Below are positions 34,842 to 43,112 of a DNA stretch of 64,000 nt, piece by piece. The notes beneath the pieces were generated by a model that saw only the letters and a program-made list of their open reading frames with translations, was not told where the DNA came from and did no database searches. Position 1 is the first letter of the stretch, and every line of letters begins with the position of its first letter. Location of the stretch: the NCBI GenBank assembly GCA_902168185.1, contig CABHOV010000029.1:124001-188000 (forward strand), read 5' to 3'. The position numbers were made by a program, and so were the translations under genes. Origin of the DNA: an uncultured Bacteroides sp. GTDB lineage: Bacteria > Bacteroidota > Bacteroidia > Cytophagales > Cyclobacteriaceae.

Positions 34842-36320
34842 TCAGGTATGCAACACCGTGTTGTACTGCATAAGGGGTTTACTTTTTTGATAGACATCAT
34901 CCGGCTGGATGTCGACAGCATATATAGCTTCTACGCGGTTGGCTAATACTGGTTTCCTATAGTTCACCAGCGACTCGATCAGAATAAAGGGGTCACAGTT
35001 AAAATTTACCGTACGCGTTTTTCCATCGATATAGGTATAGGATGAAGCCAGTTCAAATTCCAACAGCGTCTTCAGGTGCGGAATTTTTAAATTCAATGTT
35101 GACAGATATTTGGCAAAGCGCTCTGCGCTTGCAAAGATGAAAAGGTCCGATGGATGCGTGGCACAATACTCGCGTAACAACGCATCAAAATTTTTACTGC
35201 CAATGGACAGTTTGATTAACCGGCAAGTCATTTTTAAACTGCCTAATATAGCGGAGGCACGAAATTCAAATACAAGATCCTGAATGATCCGTGTTCCTGC
35301 ATTGCTTACAAGTGTCTTCGTCAGTTCGTTTTCTTCAGGGTGATTGTTTAATATACTTCCCAAGGTATATTCCCAATGCTGTGGTGTTATGGTATTTGTA
35401 CAATTGCTAACGGAACGCGGTGATGGAGTTTGTTTGGATGCAGATCCTCGTACATCCCACAGCGTATGCATTTCAATGAGTTGCTTCTCAATGTCAGCCA
35501 TGGAAATCGTTCTGTTCAGATTTTCCGGCAGCATCTCGAAAATTATATTTTGTAAAGCAGGAAGCATCCGTATAATTTCCCGCGACAGGTCAAACAACTC
35601 TGTAGAGCTTATCGCTGAATGTGCATCGAGATAATAATCTTTATAGTACATGCCACCTGCCAGGTGAATTTCAATCACGCGTTCCAATGGTAATTGCTTT
35701 ATAAAGTCTCTTACCTTTTGTCTGCCGTTCTTTTCGTTGGCGAGCAGGTTGTGCAGGTCAAGCAATATATAGGAATCGCTTTCTTCTGCGATGCGCGCTA
35801 CAAATTCGCCATCCGGAATTTCACCGGGCAGTGGGTGTAAATAATTCGTTCCGGTCTCAAAGGCAAAGGGCAGATCGATCTGTTCTTTATAGTATCGAAT
35901 GTTGCGCACGGCTGCAGCGATGCCTTGCTCATTTTGAACGGGAGGCAACAGGAAGTTGGCCTGGTGTATAGTACCGACAGCATCAGTATACTTATTGAAA
36001 CTCAAATGCTCGCTGATATATAGTGGTTGAAGTATATGTGCATGTTCTTGCAATGTTTTAAAATGCGTGGCATGCGGAAGTATAGTTCCACCAATCGGGA
36101 AACCGACACCGTGAAAAATTTTAGGTTGTGGACAATCGCGCAGGAAAGATGTTATTCTCTGGTCGATTATAAAGGAATCACTTTCCAGGGACTCCTTGAA
36201 CCAAGATGCCTGAGGTTCAATCTCAAGAACATCTATATACCTGGAAAGTGATTCTACTACAGGCTCAAGACCTGCGAAATGAATCAGTCCAACGCCACCG
36301 GTGTTAGAAAACTTTTTCAT
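34842..36320 (-). CDS. DUF692/MNIO multinuclear iron oxidase fused to a DUF2063-like partner domain
   Basis: 492 residues. Residues ~8-285 form the TIM-barrel DUF692 domain: HGVGFP (His70), ISEHLSF (His105), FETGTNY (Glu155), LLDLHN (Asp188, His190), IEIHLAGG (His219), DAHS (Asp232, His234) and FEML (Glu262) sit where the metal ligands of MNIO enzymes are known. Residues ~340-450 resemble the separate partner protein of such systems (DUF2063 type): RLIKLSIGSKNFDALLREY, a Phe-Ala-Tyr-Leu helix and HLKTLLEFELASSYTY. MNIO enzymes oxidise cysteines in ribosomal peptides using two or three irons. The gene overlaps by 17 bp the small CAPCH protein, its probable substrate. The domain fusion is unusual in my experience. 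Confidence 0.85.
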   Translation of the reverse strand: MKKFSNTGGVGLIHFAGLEPVVESLSRYIDVLEIEPQASWFKESLESDSFIIDQRITSFLRDCPQPKIFHGVGFPIGGTILPHATHFKTLQEHAHILQPLYISEHLSFNKYTDAVGTIHQANFLLPPVQNEQGIAAAVRNIRYYKEQIDLPFAFETGTNYLHPLPGEIPDGEFVARIAEESDSYILLDLHNLLANEKNGRQKVRDFIKQLPLERVIEIHLAGGMYYKDYYLDAHSAISSTELFDLSREIIRMLPALQNIIFEMLPENLNRTISMADIEKQLIEMHTLWDVRGSASKQTPSPRSVSNCTNTITPQHWEYTLGSILNNHPEENELTKTLVSNAGTRIIQDLVFEFRASAILGSLKMTCRLIKLSIGSKNFDALLREYCATHPSDLFIFASAERFAKYLSTLNLKIPHLKTLLEFELASSYTYIDGKTRTVNFNCDPFILIESLVNYRKPVLANRVEAIYAVDIQPDDVYQKSKPLMQYNTVLHT

Positions 36321-36561
36321 TGATTCTTACGTCATCAAAAATTGGTCGTACCTCGAGATTTTCATTTACCACAAAGCGATCTTCGATCTCGTATAGAATG
36401 AAGCGACCAGAGTGGCATGGTGCACAACCGAGTTGTGCTAAAATCTTTTGCGTAACGTTTGTCAGCTGCTCGAAGTTATAGGCAACCGAGGCAGGCACAG
36501 TTACTCTCACGATAGGAGGTGAGGAGGTAACGGGTTCGAAATTCCTTTTCAACTTTTTCAT
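36304..36561 (-). CDS. 85-residue CAPCH protein, candidate MNIO substrate peptide
   Basis: 85 residues from ATG 36561; ATG 36609 is also in frame but adds a very basic 16-residue stretch. There is no signal peptide. The only cysteines are Cys46 and Cys49 in LGCAPCHSGRF, mid-protein, preceded by a leader-like region (SVAYNFEQLTNVTQKILAQ) and followed by ILYEIEDRFVVNE. The 3' end overlaps the MNIO-fusion start by 17 bp, so translation is probably coupled. Cysteine-bearing small proteins encoded just before DUF692 genes are the usual substrates of MNIO enzymes. CAPCH also fits a haem c motif (CXXCH), but without export signal that is unlikely. Family identity is inference. Confidence 0.7.
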   Translation of the reverse strand: MKKLKRNFEPVTSSPPIVRVTVPASVAYNFEQLTNVTQKILAQLGCAPCHSGRFILYEIEDRFVVNENLEVRPIFDDVRINEKVF

Positions 36562-36654
36562 ACAAAACGGATTTATAGGAAGTCGCCTACTCTTTACCCT
36601 TTTCGGCATCCGGGGCTTACTCTTTGTGTGGATTTTCAGCAGACTCCAAATACA

Positions 36655-38529
36655 TTACTGATAACAGAAAGTTTTTTGTTTGATCTCGGGTCCAACGATA
36701 CCATAGCCCGTGTGCAATCTTCGTTGTACCGATAAGGTTACGAGGTATGAACACTTCTTCAGATCATTTATAGGTGTATTGTTTACCAGCAGCGAATTGT
36801 TGTTGTTGTGATTCACCGCATCATTCGTGTTGCTTGATAACGTTACGAAACCATCGGACAAAAATTTATTCACCGCCAGGTCATTGCTTTGCACATGAAT
36901 GGATGCACTCATCAGATCTGCATGATGAACCGTATAGGACACATGAACATTGCTGCCGATGGTATTGCAATCACCACCACCGCTTTGTTCATTGATGGCG
37001 AGCTCAACCACAGAGCTATCATTGTTAACCGTAATTGAATTCATGGTTTGTCCATTCGCGGGCAAGTACACAAATATATTTGCTGCTTTATTAATGACTT
37101 CGCGTACTTCAAAACGCACAGCAATCTTTTTGTTTTGAATGCGATTTGCAACGGGTACAGCATTGCCTGCAGGAACAGCTGCAACAGGTATAGGAGGAAC
37201 GATGGTTGCAGTGTTCAACGTAATCAGCGGGTCGTCATCGATCCAATGCCACAGGTTGGGAGTACTTAACTCCGCTGGATTAAGCGTTGGATCTGCGGTA
37301 AATGTTCGAAGTATAGAATTGTTGACATCGATCCATCCATCAACATCGAAGTCAGTGATGTCGGCATATACATCTACAATTTTAATCGTAGGAGTAAAGC
37401 GAATCATTTTTCCAAGCTGACAATTTCCTCCAAAGAGTCCTGGAGTTTTTCCGATAATCAGTGAGCTAAAATTAGCGGCCGGAACAGCAGGCGTACCGTT
37501 GTCAGCGGTGGTGGTGCTAACCGAGAATCGATACTCAATCGGATTGTTGTTGGAAGTATTTCTCCGAGGAACTTGCCCCTCAAAAGTTATAATGCCGGTT
37601 AATGCATACCGCGAAGCCGAAGCGAAACCCAGCGCATCGAAATGATTTAGACTACTTTCATCCGGAATGGTAAAGTTACCAATGCTCGTCCAGGCACTTA
37701 CCATGGGATCACCGGCTTCTTTTTCAATATATAGGGTTACGCAAAAGCAATTCGATCTGTTCTCACGATCCGAGCGATGTCCTACAGAACGGTCTTCTGC
37801 CGACAGGAGGGTATTGGTAGCATTGTCGTATAGTTTGAAATATATATCGGGCCCTGCAGGCCACTCTATATTTAACCAGGAAAATATAGTCTTGCTGAAT
37901 TCTGCACTGGTATAGTATATCGTGAAGTGTCCTGAAGGATCGGTTACTCCCGATCCGATGGCATCATCCTGCAGCAGGTCTACATCGAATGCTTCCACCC
38001 GAATTCCCGGAAGCGGTGTGTTGCTGTCTTTGCTCAGCACTCTTCCGCAGATAACCCAGAGATCAAGCAGTCGCAAGATCTGGCACCACCATTTGGCAGC
38101 CAGGCAATATTCCCAGGCAAAATACTGTACTATATTTTGTTCCTGATTTTTCTCGCGCCACTGCGGTTGCAAGGTTGTAATGTGAAATTGATACTCTTCC
38201 AGTTTTTTAGGTGGAAGAGGTTTATGGAAGTTGTTTCCACATACAAAGTCAATTTCGAAAGCCTCGCCACTATATTTATCTCTTTCACCAAGTTGAAAAG
38301 TGAAAGCACCGTGGGCATCGGCTACAGTTTCGGCGATCAGTAATTTTTGTTTAGCTTTTAACTCTTCTTCTTTTACCTGGTGAAAAGTCTGGTTGGGATC
38401 AGCAACGGCTAACAGCGTAATGTTTTCGTTTCGCGATGGTCTATATAATCTCACCTTCACATTGGCCAGCGGCTCGGAGCAATCATTGCACATGAAGCCG
38501 CATAGTTTTCCTCTAAAAATGTAATTCAT
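36655..38529 (-). CDS. Large protein with two carboxypeptidase-regulatory-like domains, unknown function
   Basis: 624 residues, no signal peptide. It starts MNYIFRGKLCGFMCNDC, with a clustered Cys motif and a transthyretin/carboxypeptidase-regulatory-like beta fold (~1-115, ETVADAHGAFTF). A helical WEYCLAAKWWCQILRLL stretch follows, then a second such domain (~155-270, GRVLSKDSNTPLPGIRVEAF, DPSGHFTIYY). The second half is beta-rich, with DFDVDGWIDVNN. It is first in the minus-strand run with the CAPCH protein (93 bp downstream) and the MNIO fusion, so it may be part of that system. Lack of a signal in a protein that looks extracellular suggests release by another route or a cytosolic scaffold. 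I do not recognise the family. Confidence 0.65.
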   Translation of the reverse strand: MNYIFRGKLCGFMCNDCSEPLANVKVRLYRPSRNENITLLAVADPNQTFHQVKEEELKAKQKLLIAETVADAHGAFTFQLGERDKYSGEAFEIDFVCGNNFHKPLPPKKLEEYQFHITTLQPQWREKNQEQNIVQYFAWEYCLAAKWWCQILRLLDLWVICGRVLSKDSNTPLPGIRVEAFDVDLLQDDAIGSGVTDPSGHFTIYYTSAEFSKTIFSWLNIEWPAGPDIYFKLYDNATNTLLSAEDRSVGHRSDRENRSNCFCVTLYIEKEAGDPMVSAWTSIGNFTIPDESSLNHFDALGFASASRYALTGIITFEGQVPRRNTSNNNPIEYRFSVSTTTADNGTPAVPAANFSSLIIGKTPGLFGGNCQLGKMIRFTPTIKIVDVYADITDFDVDGWIDVNNSILRTFTADPTLNPAELSTPNLWHWIDDDPLITLNTATIVPPIPVAAVPAGNAVPVANRIQNKKIAVRFEVREVINKAANIFVYLPANGQTMNSITVNNDSSVVELAINEQSGGGDCNTIGSNVHVSYTVHHADLMSASIHVQSNDLAVNKFLSDGFVTLSSNTNDAVNHNNNNSLLVNNTPINDLKKCSYLVTLSVQRRLHTGYGIVGPEIKQKTFCYQ

Positions 38530-38885
38530 GATGGGTCTTTATTTTACGTAACTACTTTTGACAAACGGGTTTTGCCGATCTCTTCCGGAAGATGCTGGCG
38601 TTGTTTTATAGGACAATATTCGGAGTTACGTCAAGCGGAAGCAATGTGCTGTGAACTGAAAAGGCACCATCAAATGACGATTTATAGTACCGTCATTTAA
38701 CGGAAAGTATAGGAGGTATACACTATAAAATTACATTGTAAAGTACCCGAAAGGGGTAATTCAAACAGTTTAAAGCATTCTATAAATAACACAATCGCAT
38801 GAATGCGGTATAGCCCTTTTAATACTTTGCTTTCCTCGCTACTTTTAATCGTAATGTAATTTTTCACTTAATAAAAAAAGGATTT
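38530..38885. other. Divergent intergenic region, 356 bp
   Basis: This stretch lies between the large minus-strand protein and the lipoprotein operon and should hold both promoters. It contains a perfect inverted repeat AAATGACG (38672-38679) / CGTCATTT (38691-38698) with an 11-nt spacer, which could be an operator or a transcript hairpin. The part nearest 38886 is AT-rich with no classical -7 element that I can defend. I see no gene. Confidence 0.55.
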
Positions 38886-39650
38886 ATGAAATCACTATTG
38901 TCCTCTGCCGGCATGATCACTGTTGGTGCATTTATTTTTTTCGCCTGTCAAAAGTCTGCGGTTCCTCCCCAGGAGAGTTTCAAGAGTTGCTATAAGTGCA
39001 AGCAAGATGAATTTTACGGATTAACAGTAGATGAATTTATGGAAGGTGTAGCACGCTATAAACACACCCATGTTAAAGCCGTAAATGCAGATCCCTATAT
39101 GGTATCAAACCGCCTTGAAGCTTCCAGGAGTTGCTGGTATTCCATTGATACACTGAAGAAATTCATTTGTCTCATTGAACAATATTCGAAGAAGGTTGAT
39201 GTGAAACCCGAAGATCTGGGCATCCGCTTTTATTACGCAGTATATCCTTCAACAGGCCCCATTGTACAGAATGGCGATAACTATAAAAGTATGCATACAC
39301 TCTTTATGGTACCAACCGTACAAGGACCAGATAGTATACCTGTTGATTTCGATCCACGATATTCTGCACAAAATATAGAGAAAGCAAAAGATAAGACTGA
39401 TACCGATAACCAGGATTCGGCAACGTATAGGAAGTCAAAAGATATAGACCCTAAACATAAATACTATACTATTACCGAACTCGACAAGAGTGTTAAGCTG
39501 TTTATGTTGGAAACAAAATCTGCGAATGCTGCTGCTTCGACTTCAGGAATGGTAAAAAATCAAGGGATGTTATGCCCGCCTACCTGCACATCCTTAAGCA
39601 GCAGTACACTTCAGGCAGTTGATGCCGCGCATCCAACCGGAGGATATTGA
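38886..39650 (+). CDS. Lipoprotein of unknown function
   Basis: 254 residues. The lipobox FIFFACQKS gives Cys21, with a second CxxC-like pair just after (CYKCKQDEFYGL). The middle (LGIRFYYAVYPS, MHTLFMVPTV) and the end (NQGMLCPPTCTSL) are distinctive and I have seen similar uncharacterised proteins in Bacteroidota, from memory. It is 21 bp ahead of a membrane protein and opens an operon with a NarL-type kinase and regulator. It may be a periplasmic or outer-membrane sensor or structural part of that system. Function unknown. Confidence 0.75.
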   Translation: MKSLLSSAGMITVGAFIFFACQKSAVPPQESFKSCYKCKQDEFYGLTVDEFMEGVARYKHTHVKAVNADPYMVSNRLEASRSCWYSIDTLKKFICLIEQYSKKVDVKPEDLGIRFYYAVYPSTGPIVQNGDNYKSMHTLFMVPTVQGPDSIPVDFDPRYSAQNIEKAKDKTDTDNQDSATYRKSKDIDPKHKYYTITELDKSVKLFMLETKSANAAASTSGMVKNQGMLCPPTCTSLSSSTLQAVDAAHPTGGY

Positions 39651-39671
39651 TTACGTAAAGCAGATCGCTGT

Positions 39672-40316
39672 ATGAATAGATTTATACCCTATTTCGAATT
39701 CGTTGCATTTTTAACTTCCTTGTTAGCCTTTCCTGTCATTCGAAAAAGTAAATACCTGCGGTTGTTCCCGGTGTTACTTTTAGTAATTGTTTCGGTTGAG
39801 GTATATCAATTATTCTGGGGATCAAAAGGGAAGATCAATGCGTGGATCTATAATATACTGATTCCCCTTCAGCATCTGCTTTATCTTATTATTTTACGAC
39901 TCGCAGTCAATAAAAAAAGATACAAGCGTTTTTTACTTGTATCATCTATAGTACTGATTGCATTCTGTGTGATCACCGGATTTTTTCTGGAAGAAAATCA
40001 CTTCAACGTAAATGCATATTGCCTCGGGTCAGTCCTGATCATCATCGGCATCCTCATAAAGTTCTACGAGATGTTACAGAACCCGGCGGATTTTAATTTT
40101 CTGCGGATCCCGTTTTTCTATATGTTATTTGCTTTTCTGTTGTTTAATGTAGGCACCCTTCCGTATTTTGCTATGAGCAACTGGCTGTATTTTGTTACCA
40201 CACACAAAGATTTACTGCTGATGATGCAGAATGGTATGAGCGTTTTGAACTATGTTTTATATACAACCTATACAGTAATGTTTCTATGGATGATACAAAG
40301 GAAGGGCTACTCCTGA
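39672..40316 (+). CDS. Six- or seven-helix membrane protein
   Basis: 214 residues with about six to seven hydrophobic helices (FEFVAFLTSLLAF, LFPVLLLVIVSVEVY, YNILIPLQHLLYLIILRL, FLLVSSIVLIAFCV, YCLGSVLIIIGILI, IPFFYMLFAFLLF, LNYVLYTTYTVMFLWM). There is no soluble domain. It overlaps the kinase gene by 31 bp, so it is probably translated together with it and serves as membrane partner or sensor module. The family is not one I can name. Confidence 0.75.
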   Translation: MNRFIPYFEFVAFLTSLLAFPVIRKSKYLRLFPVLLLVIVSVEVYQLFWGSKGKINAWIYNILIPLQHLLYLIILRLAVNKKRYKRFLLVSSIVLIAFCVITGFFLEENHFNVNAYCLGSVLIIIGILIKFYEMLQNPADFNFLRIPFFYMLFAFLLFNVGTLPYFAMSNWLYFVTTHKDLLLMMQNGMSVLNYVLYTTYTVMFLWMIQRKGYS

Positions 40317-41080
40317 TCGGGACTTCCATGATCGTGTTGATCCTCTTCCTGCTTACGGTGCTTGCTGTAATGGTCATTTATCGCAAGCGTAAACTGGAAC
40401 ACCTCGAAGAGATCGAAGTAATGAATGAAAAGTTTTCGCGTGAATTACTGCAAACACAGATCGAGGTACAGCAACAGACTATGCAACATATCGGCAGAGA
40501 GATACATGATAATGTAGGGCAGAAGCTGACCTTGGCGGTGCTATATGTACAACAACTCACAGAAGGCGATGCGGAGTCTCAGAAGCGAGTGAATTCAATA
40601 GCCGGTATTATTAACGAATCGTTAGCGGATCTGCGAAGCCTTTCAAAAAATTTGACCAACAGTAGTTATATGCATCTTGATCTATACCAGTTGATCAGTG
40701 CAGAATTTTCAAAAGTACAGGCTACCGGATTTTGTCAGGCAGAAATTCATACCAACCAAACGAAAATACAAGCCTCCACGGCTGTTAAAAGTTTTGTGTT
40801 GCGTATTTTACAGGAGTTTTTACAAAATAGCTTGAAACATTCGGGATGCTCCAAAATAACGCTGGACTTCGATCAACAAAAATCCGGGTTGGAAATTCGC
40901 GCTGCCGATAATGGAAAAGGATTTATACTCGAAGAAGGAACGGTATACTCCAAAGGGATCGGCCTCGGCAACATGAAACGCAGGGCCGAGATCATAGGCG
41001 CGGAGTTTACATTGGAGAGTACACCCGGTGTTGGAACAAGAATGAAACTATATATACCTGTAAGCAAATTAAAAGCATAA
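40286..41080 (+). CDS. NarL-type sensor histidine kinase (HisKA_3)
   Basis: 264 residues. One membrane segment (~8-33) is followed by a coiled coil and a HisKA_3 domain with H-box IGREIHDNVGQKLTL (His74), then a HATPase_c domain with NSLKHSGC, ADNGKGF and KGIGLGNMKRRAE. There is almost no extracytoplasmic sensor region, so sensing probably depends on the membrane protein whose gene overlaps its start by 31 bp. Its regulator follows 3 bp downstream. Confidence 0.88.
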   Translation: MDDTKEGLLLIGTSMIVLILFLLTVLAVMVIYRKRKLEHLEEIEVMNEKFSRELLQTQIEVQQQTMQHIGREIHDNVGQKLTLAVLYVQQLTEGDAESQKRVNSIAGIINESLADLRSLSKNLTNSSYMHLDLYQLISAEFSKVQATGFCQAEIHTNQTKIQASTAVKSFVLRILQEFLQNSLKHSGCSKITLDFDQQKSGLEIRAADNGKGFILEEGTVYSKGIGLGNMKRRAEIIGAEFTLESTPGVGTRMKLYIPVSKLKA

Positions 41081-41083
41081 TAT

Positions 41084-41734
41084 ATGCAGCACTCCGTTGT
41101 TGTTGTTGATGACCATATTCTGATAGCGGAAGCACTTACCGGGATCATTGAAAAATTCAGGCGGTATAAAGTGTTGTATGAAGCCGAGAACGGAAAAATG
41201 CTGATCGATAAATTTCAGCAGGCGGTAAATATACCGGATATAGTGCTGGTAGATATAAATATGCCGGTGATGGACGGCTTTGAGACCGCTACCTGGCTCA
41301 CGCAAAATCATCCTGGCATCCGTATACTGGCATTGTCTATGCAGGATGAAGAGGAGACTCTTATCAAAATGATCCGCTGCGGAGCGAAGGGATACCTTCT
41401 GAAAAACGTTCATCCTACAGAACTCGAAAAGGCACTCGATGCATTAGTTGATAAAGGCTATTACTATCCTGACTGGATCGCCCACAAAGTTCTCATGAGC
41501 TTGTCCAATGAAAAAGAGACCACTGCTGCTACTAAAATTCAGCTCAACGACCGCGAGATGGATTTTCTCCGCTATGCTGCTACAGAATTAACCTATAAGG
41601 AAATAGCAGAGAAAATGTTTTGCAGTCCGCGCACAGTAGAAAGTTATCGCGACAACCTCTTTGAAAAATTCGGTCTTAAAACGCGCGTAGGACTTGTAAT
41701 GTATGCGCTGCGAAATGGGCTTCTTAAATTATAG
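41084..41734 (+). CDS. NarL/LuxR-family response regulator
   Basis: 216 residues. Receiver with VVVDDH, phospho-acceptor Asp in IVLVDINMPVMDG and Lys in GYLLKNV; the C-terminal LuxR-type helix-turn-helix has ELTYKEIAEKMFCSPRTVESYR. It pairs with the HisKA_3 kinase immediately upstream (3 bp) and is last gene of the four-gene operon 38886-41734. It ends in front of a strong two-way terminator. Targets unknown. Confidence 0.92.
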   Translation: MQHSVVVVDDHILIAEALTGIIEKFRRYKVLYEAENGKMLIDKFQQAVNIPDIVLVDINMPVMDGFETATWLTQNHPGIRILALSMQDEEETLIKMIRCGAKGYLLKNVHPTELEKALDALVDKGYYYPDWIAHKVLMSLSNEKETTAATKIQLNDREMDFLRYAATELTYKEIAEKMFCSPRTVESYRDNLFEKFGLKTRVGLVMYALRNGLLKL

Positions 41735-41742
41735 TATAGATA

Positions 41743-41794
41743 GTTGCAAGCTTTGAGTAATAAAGACGAATCTATACTACTCAAAGCGTGCAAC
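41743..41794. terminator. Bidirectional terminator with a 17-bp stem
   Basis: The 17-nt arms at 41743-41759 (GTTGCAAGCTTTGAGTA) and 41778-41794 pair with one mismatch around an 18-nt loop. It lies between the converging NarL regulator and acyl-CoA dehydrogenase genes. Confidence 0.8.
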
Positions 41795-41820
41795 AAATAG
41801 CTTGAAGAATAAACGGTTCA

Positions 41821-43041
41821 TTATACAAAAGCCGGTATACCAGTAATCGTATTTCCCAGAATCAGCAAATGTATATCATGCGTGCCTTCGTATGTAACAA
41901 CGGATTCGAGGTTCATCATGTGACGCATGATTGGAAATTCACCCGTTATACCCATGCCTCCATGGATCTGTCTTGCTTCGCGTGCTATCTCTAGTGCAAC
42001 CTGTACACTGTTGCGTTTTGCCATAGAGATCTGCGGTGTAGTCGCTTTACCTTCATTCATCAATACACCCAGGCGCCAGTTCAACAATTGTGCTTTCGTA
42101 ATTTCAGTTAACATCTCTGCAAGCTTCTTCTGCACCAATTGAAATGAAGCGATCGGCTTGCCGAATTGTACTCGTTCCAACGCATATCGTCTTGCAGAAT
42201 CGTAGCAATCCATCGCTGCTCCTATAGCACCCCATGCTATACCAAAGCGCGCTGAATCCAGACACATAAGCGGAGCACCGAGTCCGCTTTTATTAGGCAA
42301 CAAATTTTCTTTCGGAACCTTCACATTGTCGAACACCAGCTCACCCGTTGTGCTGGCACGCAGCGACCATTTACCATGCGTTTCAGGTGTAGAGAATCCA
42401 GGCATACCACGTTCAACAACCAGTCCGTGAATTCTTCCCTGTTCATTCTTGGCCCACACTACTGCTATATCTGCCTTTGGAGAATTCGAGATCCACATCT
42501 TGGCACCGTTGAGCAAGTAATGATCGCCCATGTCCTTGAAGTTTGTCACCATGCCACCCGGATTAGAACCATGGTCAGGCTCTGTTAAACCGAAGCATCC
42601 CAGCCATTCACCGGAAGCAAGTTTTGGTAAATATTTTTTACGTTGTTCTTCACTGCCGAATTTATAGATCGGGTACATTACGAGCGAGCCTTGTACTGAA
42701 GCTGTGGAGCGCATTCCCGAGTCGCCACGCTCAATCTCCTGCATGATCAATCCATAGGAAATATAATCCAGTCCACCGCCACCATATTCTGTTGGAACCG
42801 TGGGGCCGAACGCACCAATCTCACCAAACTTCTTTACAATCTCATAGGGGAAATACGCCCGCTGCGCCCAATCTTCTATATAGGGGGAAATTTCACGCTT
42901 CACAAAATCACGGATCGAACTGCGGATAAGTTTATGCTCTTCCGTTAATAAATCATCAATAGCATAAAAGTCAGGATGATCGAAAGCATCTTGCTTCATT
43001 GATTTTTTGCTTGTGGTTCCGGTTGCTGTTTGTGTTGACAT
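41821..43041 (-). CDS. Acyl-CoA dehydrogenase, glutaryl-CoA dehydrogenase type
   Basis: 406 residues, normal length. Typical motifs are LGCFGLTEPDHGSNPGGM, WISNSPKADI, RALERVQFGKP-like ALERVQFGKPIASFQ, RQIHGGMGITGEF and TYEGTHDIH. Glu385 in the last motif is where the catalytic base of glutaryl-CoA dehydrogenase lies. The flavoenzyme would oxidise and decarboxylate glutaryl-CoA from lysine or tryptophan breakdown. It is divergent, 71 bp from a tryptophan-dioxygenase-like gene, which fits that pathway. Other acyl-CoA substrates remain possible. Confidence 0.83.
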   Translation of the reverse strand: MSTQTATGTTSKKSMKQDAFDHPDFYAIDDLLTEEHKLIRSSIRDFVKREISPYIEDWAQRAYFPYEIVKKFGEIGAFGPTVPTEYGGGGLDYISYGLIMQEIERGDSGMRSTASVQGSLVMYPIYKFGSEEQRKKYLPKLASGEWLGCFGLTEPDHGSNPGGMVTNFKDMGDHYLLNGAKMWISNSPKADIAVVWAKNEQGRIHGLVVERGMPGFSTPETHGKWSLRASTTGELVFDNVKVPKENLLPNKSGLGAPLMCLDSARFGIAWGAIGAAMDCYDSARRYALERVQFGKPIASFQLVQKKLAEMLTEITKAQLLNWRLGVLMNEGKATTPQISMAKRNSVQVALEIAREARQIHGGMGITGEFPIMRHMMNLESVVTYEGTHDIHLLILGNTITGIPAFV

Positions 43042-43112
43042 ACAGATTAGGATTAATGCGTTAACTTTAGCGCCAATTTACACAAGTATTTTACATTCTT
43101 TAGTCCTAAAAA

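Noticed and set aside
36304..36561. CAPCH as a c-type cytochrome
   Set aside because: There is no signal peptide or membrane anchor, no axial Met candidate region, and the gene overlaps an MNIO enzyme rather than cytochrome genes.
41743..41794. GAGTA/TACTC in the hairpin as another LytTR site
   Set aside because: It is an inverted rather than direct repeat with no -7 element behind; it fits a terminator between converging genes.
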